DNA of 64,000 bases from NCBI GenBank assembly GCA_963693285.1, contig OY848921.1:2433646-2497645 (forward strand), in the 5' to 3' direction. The stretch comes from Xestospongia muta. Its lineage: Eukaryota; Porifera; Demospongiae; Haplosclerida; Petrosiidae. The position numbers were made by a program, and so were the translations under genes. The notes under the pieces are model-generated. The model was given only the letters and a program-made list of their open reading frames with translations, searched no databases and had not been told where the DNA came from. Each line of letters begins with the position of its first letter. Position 1 is the first letter of the stretch. This document shows positions 59,241 through 64,000 of the stretch, one piece after another.

Positions 59241-59488
59241 CTGATGAAAGACAAACAGAACTTTATATTCAGTGCATGTGGTATAAAGAATGTAAGACAT
59301 TAAACTATACATTGTATGTCACTACTTCGACTGATCTCTCAATGTGAAATATATTTCTTATACTTGTCTACAATAGCTTGTAAGGGATACACAAGAGTAG
59401 TGGATGAGATATTTACTATTCATCTTATGTCCATAAGATTGCAAGCCATACCCCCGTAGCCAGCCCCTCCCTCCAGTGAGGGTCAGAC

Positions 59489-59542
59489 TAGTCTCGCGTA
59501 GCCACCCCTCCCGATCATTTAAGGGAGGGGCTGGCTACGATA
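59489..59542. mobile_element. Solo end / mini-foldback related to the 864-bp element
   Basis: CTAGTCTCGCGTAGCC, CCCTCCC and then GGGAGGGGCTGGCTACGA form a short inverted repeat with ~10 bp between the arms, made of the same terminal ~25 bp as the element at 53,934. Another fragment (GTAGCCAGCCCCTCC) is at 59,456-59,470. Confidence 0.75.
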
Positions 59543-59692
59543 GGTTAGTTTTTCTGATACTATTTTACCTTGTTTGGTATTTGCTATTTATAGTATAGTG
59601 TGAATATCGTTATCTTGTTTGATATTTCTGCTATCATGAACGTACTCTTTCTCTGTGTCTTCGCCTTGGTCATTCGTTGTTAATGTGTTATC

Positions 59693-62600
59693 ATGAATCA
59701 AGAGGAATTGGTAAGCTCATCATGTTCCTATAGCTACTTGTATATATGTACTTTGTCAAAGTAAGAGGATAGGACTGACCCTGATTAGATCTAATGTGTG
59801 TGAGTAGTCATAAATTGTATCAAGAGTTTAAGGTTCAGTGTCCTGGCATAAAAACAGTTGATGTTTATATGTATAGACTACTCAGTGCCCTTTTAAAAAG
59901 AAATATTGTAAAAATTTGTAAAGTCAAAGTTAAAGCATATCAAGCCTATTAATACAATTGGTGTGTGTCTCATTAATGATTTTCTGGTCAATAATAGTTA
60001 AATTATATTTATATTTAAAATCTGTCTTTTCCCATATATTGTCAGTGTGGTATAGTGCAGGTATAAGTATAATTCTACAATATCCATAATAGAATTTTGC
60101 TGTGCAAATCTGGATACACAGGATTACCATCATAACGAGTTTCATTGTAAAACTATAATCCTCATCCTTTTAAATTAATATCCAATTATATCTAGTGATA
60201 ACCTCCTTGACTTATGAAATGAAAATAGCTGTTAAATATACTATAATGTTATAAATGCATTTATCATTTATTTAATGCCTTAGAATGACAGTCTTATTAA
60301 GTCTGTTAAAAACAGAGACTTGTCAGGAGTAAAAGATGCTCTCTCAAAAGGAGCCAATATAATGACTCTGGATGATGTAAGTTTATTTATACTGTACAAT
60401 ATTTCAACATGAAGTCAAAGAGTTGACTAATAAATTACTGTACTACTTGATTAACCACTCAATGTTTATTTAAATCTGAGCATTATGACCAGGCATTAAA
60501 AAAGAATGACATTTATTTAATACCCCTTAGCAAATGATATTTACTACATACCAACTGTTTTTTCAGTCACATTTTTCCTTTTCAGAATCACTGTAATAAT
60601 AATTTGATTTTTTGCATTTTAATGATAAGTATTATTGACATACTATTATAATAATGTTTTAAATATCCTTTAAGGATGTGTCAAAACAATGAATATCAGA
60701 ATCAGCAGTCTTAACATTGTAATAGACCAGGTATTAGAGATGTTTATTATTTGTTACTCTCCTATTTGTCTGATACTTGAAATCACATTTTAGCTTCTTT
60801 TGATTTATTGGCTATTGCTAAATGTATAATTTAAAATAATAGATTTGGTAAATTACAGGTTCTTATATTATACATATTATATAGGTTTCAAAGATTTACA
60901 AAATTGATGCTTTCATTTTGTGAATTCTTTGACATACAATTGTAACAAAAACTAAAGTATCTTTTAAGGAGAAAGGATATCAGAATGAAAATATAATAAA
61001 AGCTCATTTTCTTAGTGGTAATCTAATTTTATTATTCATAGTTTGTTTGTTATTACTATAGGATGGATGGTGTGCCCTTCATCATGCAGCTTATAAAGGG
61101 CATACAGATATCACTGAAGTACTACTTAATCATAATGCTGATGTCAACATTGTTACTACTGAGGTATTCAGATCAATGTATTTCTGTATTTGGTAATCTG
61201 TAAGGTATGACAAGATCATCACCGTTAGGGAAGACATAACATAGACAATATGTCAACCAATTTAGGAAACCATATTTAATGTGTAGAGAAAGCTTAAACG
61301 AAGGATTGCTTATAAGTAGTTATTTTAGCCTCATTTGTACCTAGGTGTTTGGTGAAAAGATGAAAGACTTGGTAACTACTGCTTGTGCATGTGTGCATAA
61401 CTATTGTAATTTAAACAATACAATGATATCATATTTACAGCATTTTAAATGAAATGACAAATCTATGAGAGAGATTTCTACTGTGACATTCATTTACTAC
61501 ATGAGTTTAAGCATGGTTTCAAACAGTCATTTGTGTAAAAATTTAGTACCCGCAAAAGGAGCAATAAACTTGTTCAGTATAATTGAGATCCAAAATGAAT
61601 GGGCTTCATGAATAACTGCTCTACTAGATGTTACCATTTCTAGAGATGTTAGTCTTTCTTCACATGTCTTTCTCAAGTGCGAAATTCAAAATTTGGCTCT
61701 TAAGAAGTCTGTCGCAGACCAAATGGACATCTTTTCTGTTATACATAGCACAATGGATAAGGGCTGCTCTTTTTAAGAGATAAATCTGGTTCTCCTAGCT
61801 GTAATAAAGCATAGAGTATAGCATCGGAGAAGTGACTATCCATCAGCACTACAGGAGTACAAGTAGCCATCATAGATACTAGAACATTGCAGTAAAAGGA
61901 ACTTATGTCATAGTTGATGGAGGATTCCTAAAGTATGCTATTTTTCAACATATCTCAGAAATTATCAAGCAGTAGTTACCAGGCATTCCTTCCTTTCATC
62001 AAACACCAAGGCCAAGGTTTACATTTGTATAAGATGTCCAGTAATTTTGCTATGTTATTTTTAAATGAGTTTGTTTTATTCTAGTTCTGCTTACTATGTA
62101 TTGATAGCTTTATTATGTTTTGTTTTAGGAGGCGTCTACTCCTCTCATCTTAGCAGCAAAGGAGGGACACAAAGACGTTGTTTTGATTTTAACACGGAAA
62201 GGAGCCAGTCTAGACCTTGTTAACAAAGTAAGTATCAATGTGTTTGTTAATATTGTATAATACTTCAATGAAATGCAACTATCTTTTTTTAAGAATTTGC
62301 CAAAACAGTAGAATTAGAACATCAGCCTTGTCATAACATTATAAAAATGTTAAAGTTTTTATTATAACTTGTGCTTTAATCAATATCCTAATTACTGATA
62401 GATTAACATCATACTTTTACATAATACACAACAAAAGATGCAACATCAAATATATATGTACATAGTATACTTGTACAGAGACTTCTTTTTACCTATTGTA
62501 ATAAGAAAGATGTTTCAACAAAGATGGAGGATGTAGTAAGTTCACATATGCAAATTGATTAAGGCACTCACAATGTCTTTTGTTTGTCACATGGGTCCAA

Positions 62601-64000
62601 ATGGTAATTATAAAGTCAGCTATGAATCTAATAACTGAGAATACACAAATAATTTAATTTAATTTATACTGTTACAAGCAACAATGTTTATAGACTTTAC
62701 TACTATAGAAAAATATGATGCCGTCAGTGCTGGAAATGCTTATGCTTTTTTAAATGGTATAGTTACACTTGTCAGGAATTTGCATACTTATCTAGTAAAG
62801 CTCCTATTAAATCTAGACAGCAAACATTAAACCACACATTAGAAATTGCAAGTAGAGGATTATCAAATACAGACCACACCCCTTCACTGAACAAAATGAT
62901 GGACATTATAATGACCAAAACAGTTTCAGAATGATTCTTCATTTTAAAGAATTATTTTTCCAATGTTTTTTTCATGCAACATACCAGGCCTTCTTAGCAT
63001 TGTTTTGAATAACATGTTATATACGTGTGTAACAGGTTGTTGTTTTCATCATCTTATTTTATTATTATATGCAACTTGTTCTTAAACTATAATACAGTAC
63101 CCTCTCTACACATATTATAAACATGTGTCACACCTACCATATTAAATACAAATTCATTTTAGTAAAGTCTATTTTGAGACAATATTATACACATTTTTGT
63201 TAAAACTTGATCTTAACAAAGCAAACTATGACAACATTCTAATTACATGTACATGAATACATACATGTCTTTATACATGTATATCTTATCTTATATTAGA
63301 ATGGAAAGACAGCATTCTTTGTGGCTACTGAGAAAAACCATACAGATATTGTGCTTTTTCTGATTGACAGTGGCTGCTCTGTTGACATTAAGGATAAAGT
63401 GAGTTAATATAGGTACTAGTACTACTTGTATGTGGAATATATGCAGTAATCTTATCCTCAGACTACCATAGTGAATTATATAGATCAAGTGTCTTTGCCT
63501 TGATTTTTTTGCACAATAAATGTTGTAACAATAACATTTATCCACCCACATTCTGTTTACTTTCAAGTCTTAAAATAGTAGCTATAGCGTTAGATGTCAC
63601 ATGATAATAAGGACATTTGTTTGCAAAGATTTGAATTAAGTAATTTTATTAGACACCACAGTACCTGGCATGATGACTACCTTAACTTGTCAAAAAGTAG
63701 GAGGGGCTACCTCTTTAACCTCAAGTATATGTTAAATATTGAGAAACAAAACTTTGGAAAGTGTCTTTATAAATGTCTATAATCAATAGGATATACATGT
63801 ATACAGCATATTGTAGTTACATGTATATGTATGCTAGATATTAAGTTTTATCCAATGTGGAATACATATTATTATGTCACATTAATTGTAAATTATTATC
63901 TACTGTAGTAGCATTATTACTACACAATACAAATTATATTGTTATTACACTGTCTTGGTATTCTCAGGATGATGACTCTACTTTACGTTGGGCAGCTCAC
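59693..64000 (+). CDS. Ankyrin-repeat protein, 5' part (runs off right edge)
   Basis: Exons: 59693-59710 (ATG, MNQEEL), 60284-60376 (31 codons), 61062-61163 (34), 62129-62227 (33), 63300-63398 (33) and 63968-64000 (cut by the edge). All junctions are phase 0. After a capping segment (LIKSVKNRDLSGVKDALSKG), each exon holds one ankyrin repeat with the usual T/A-L-H-x-AA-x-x-GH pattern: ALHHAAYKGHTDITEVLL, PLILAAKEGHKDVVLIL, AFFVATEKNHTDIVLFLI, then the start of another. Ankyrin repeats bind other proteins; the partner is unknown. What follows (kinase, death domain or nothing) lies outside the window. The start is the only ATG joining a good donor in phase; upstream is a short region bearing the mini-foldback. 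Confidence 0.85.
60377..61061 (+). other. Ankyrin gene intron
   Basis: AT-rich, no feature seen. The next introns (61,164-62,128, 62,228-63,299 and 63,399-63,967) are equally featureless; the one at 62,228-63,299 contains a faint match to satellite text (AACAATGTTTATAGACTTTACTA at about 62,680). Confidence 0.5.

Larger units (their letters stand above)
56750..59330. repeat. Tandem segmental duplication (period ~1.84 kb)
   Basis: TTAATAATTAAAGAGYACTATTCA begins near 56,746 and again near 58,600. Both copies then run through TATACTGTCACTGATTT, ATTCAAAATGATG and TTCAGTAGTTAATTAAA into a DEPDC5 C-terminal exon. Between the two lies a satellite-unit relative (57,490-58,580). The second copy is cut off near 59,330. 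Confidence 0.85.

Overview
This is eukaryotic, AT-rich animal DNA with split genes, mostly short GT-AG introns and heavy local duplication. Exons of animal PRPF8 and DEPDC5 type, expanded death-domain/ROCO proteins, ankyrin exons and a ferlin-like C2 module make a sponge (an Amphimedon-like demosponge) my best guess. That is an inference; nothing in the window names the species.

Layout. (1) 1-12,051, + strand: the 3' part of gene A, a very large multi-exon ROCO-type gene. It runs Roc-COR (its P-loop lies left of the window), death domain, short linker exons, second Roc-COR with P-loop GPARVGKT, then four more death-fold exons. A transmembrane-coding exon follows the stop. (2) 12,298-17,199, - strand: a broken DEPDC5 (GATOR1 subunit) copy. 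Its exons are collinear from the N-terminal domain to the C-terminus, but it carries a nonsense codon and a frameshift. A 53-bp minisatellite and a foldback MITE lie within it. (3) about 17,540-32,295: a tandem array of ~2.2-kb non-coding units, each carrying an ATAC/ATCC/ATGC tetranucleotide microsatellite. (4) 32,634-53,039, + strand: gene B, complete, a paralogue of gene A. It starts with a ferlin-like C2 domain instead of a first Roc-COR, then has death domain, linkers, Roc-COR and four death folds, with a shortened transmembrane exon after its stop. (5) 53,525-56,335: a PRPF8 pseudogene with introns, interrupted by an 864-bp terminal-inverted-repeat element. (6) 56,750-59,330: two tandem copies of a segment combining the DEPDC5 C-terminal exon with satellite-like sequence. 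(7) 59,693 to the right edge: the 5' part of an ankyrin-repeat gene, one repeat per exon.

Genes A and B share exon order, linker exons, intron sequence and 3' flank, so they arose by duplication. Nearly all their introns are phase 1, so domain exons can be duplicated or exchanged without frameshift. The loci show this: different N-termini on a common body, duplicated linker exons, and decayed extra exons. By family knowledge (ROCO proteins such as DAPK1, MFHAS1 and LRRK; death domains as homotypic adaptors), the proteins would be GTP-regulated scaffolds that recruit death-domain partners in cell-death or immune signalling. That role is inferred.

All coordinates are hand-derived from splice consensus, reading frame and paralogue comparison. 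No alignment or transcript data were available.
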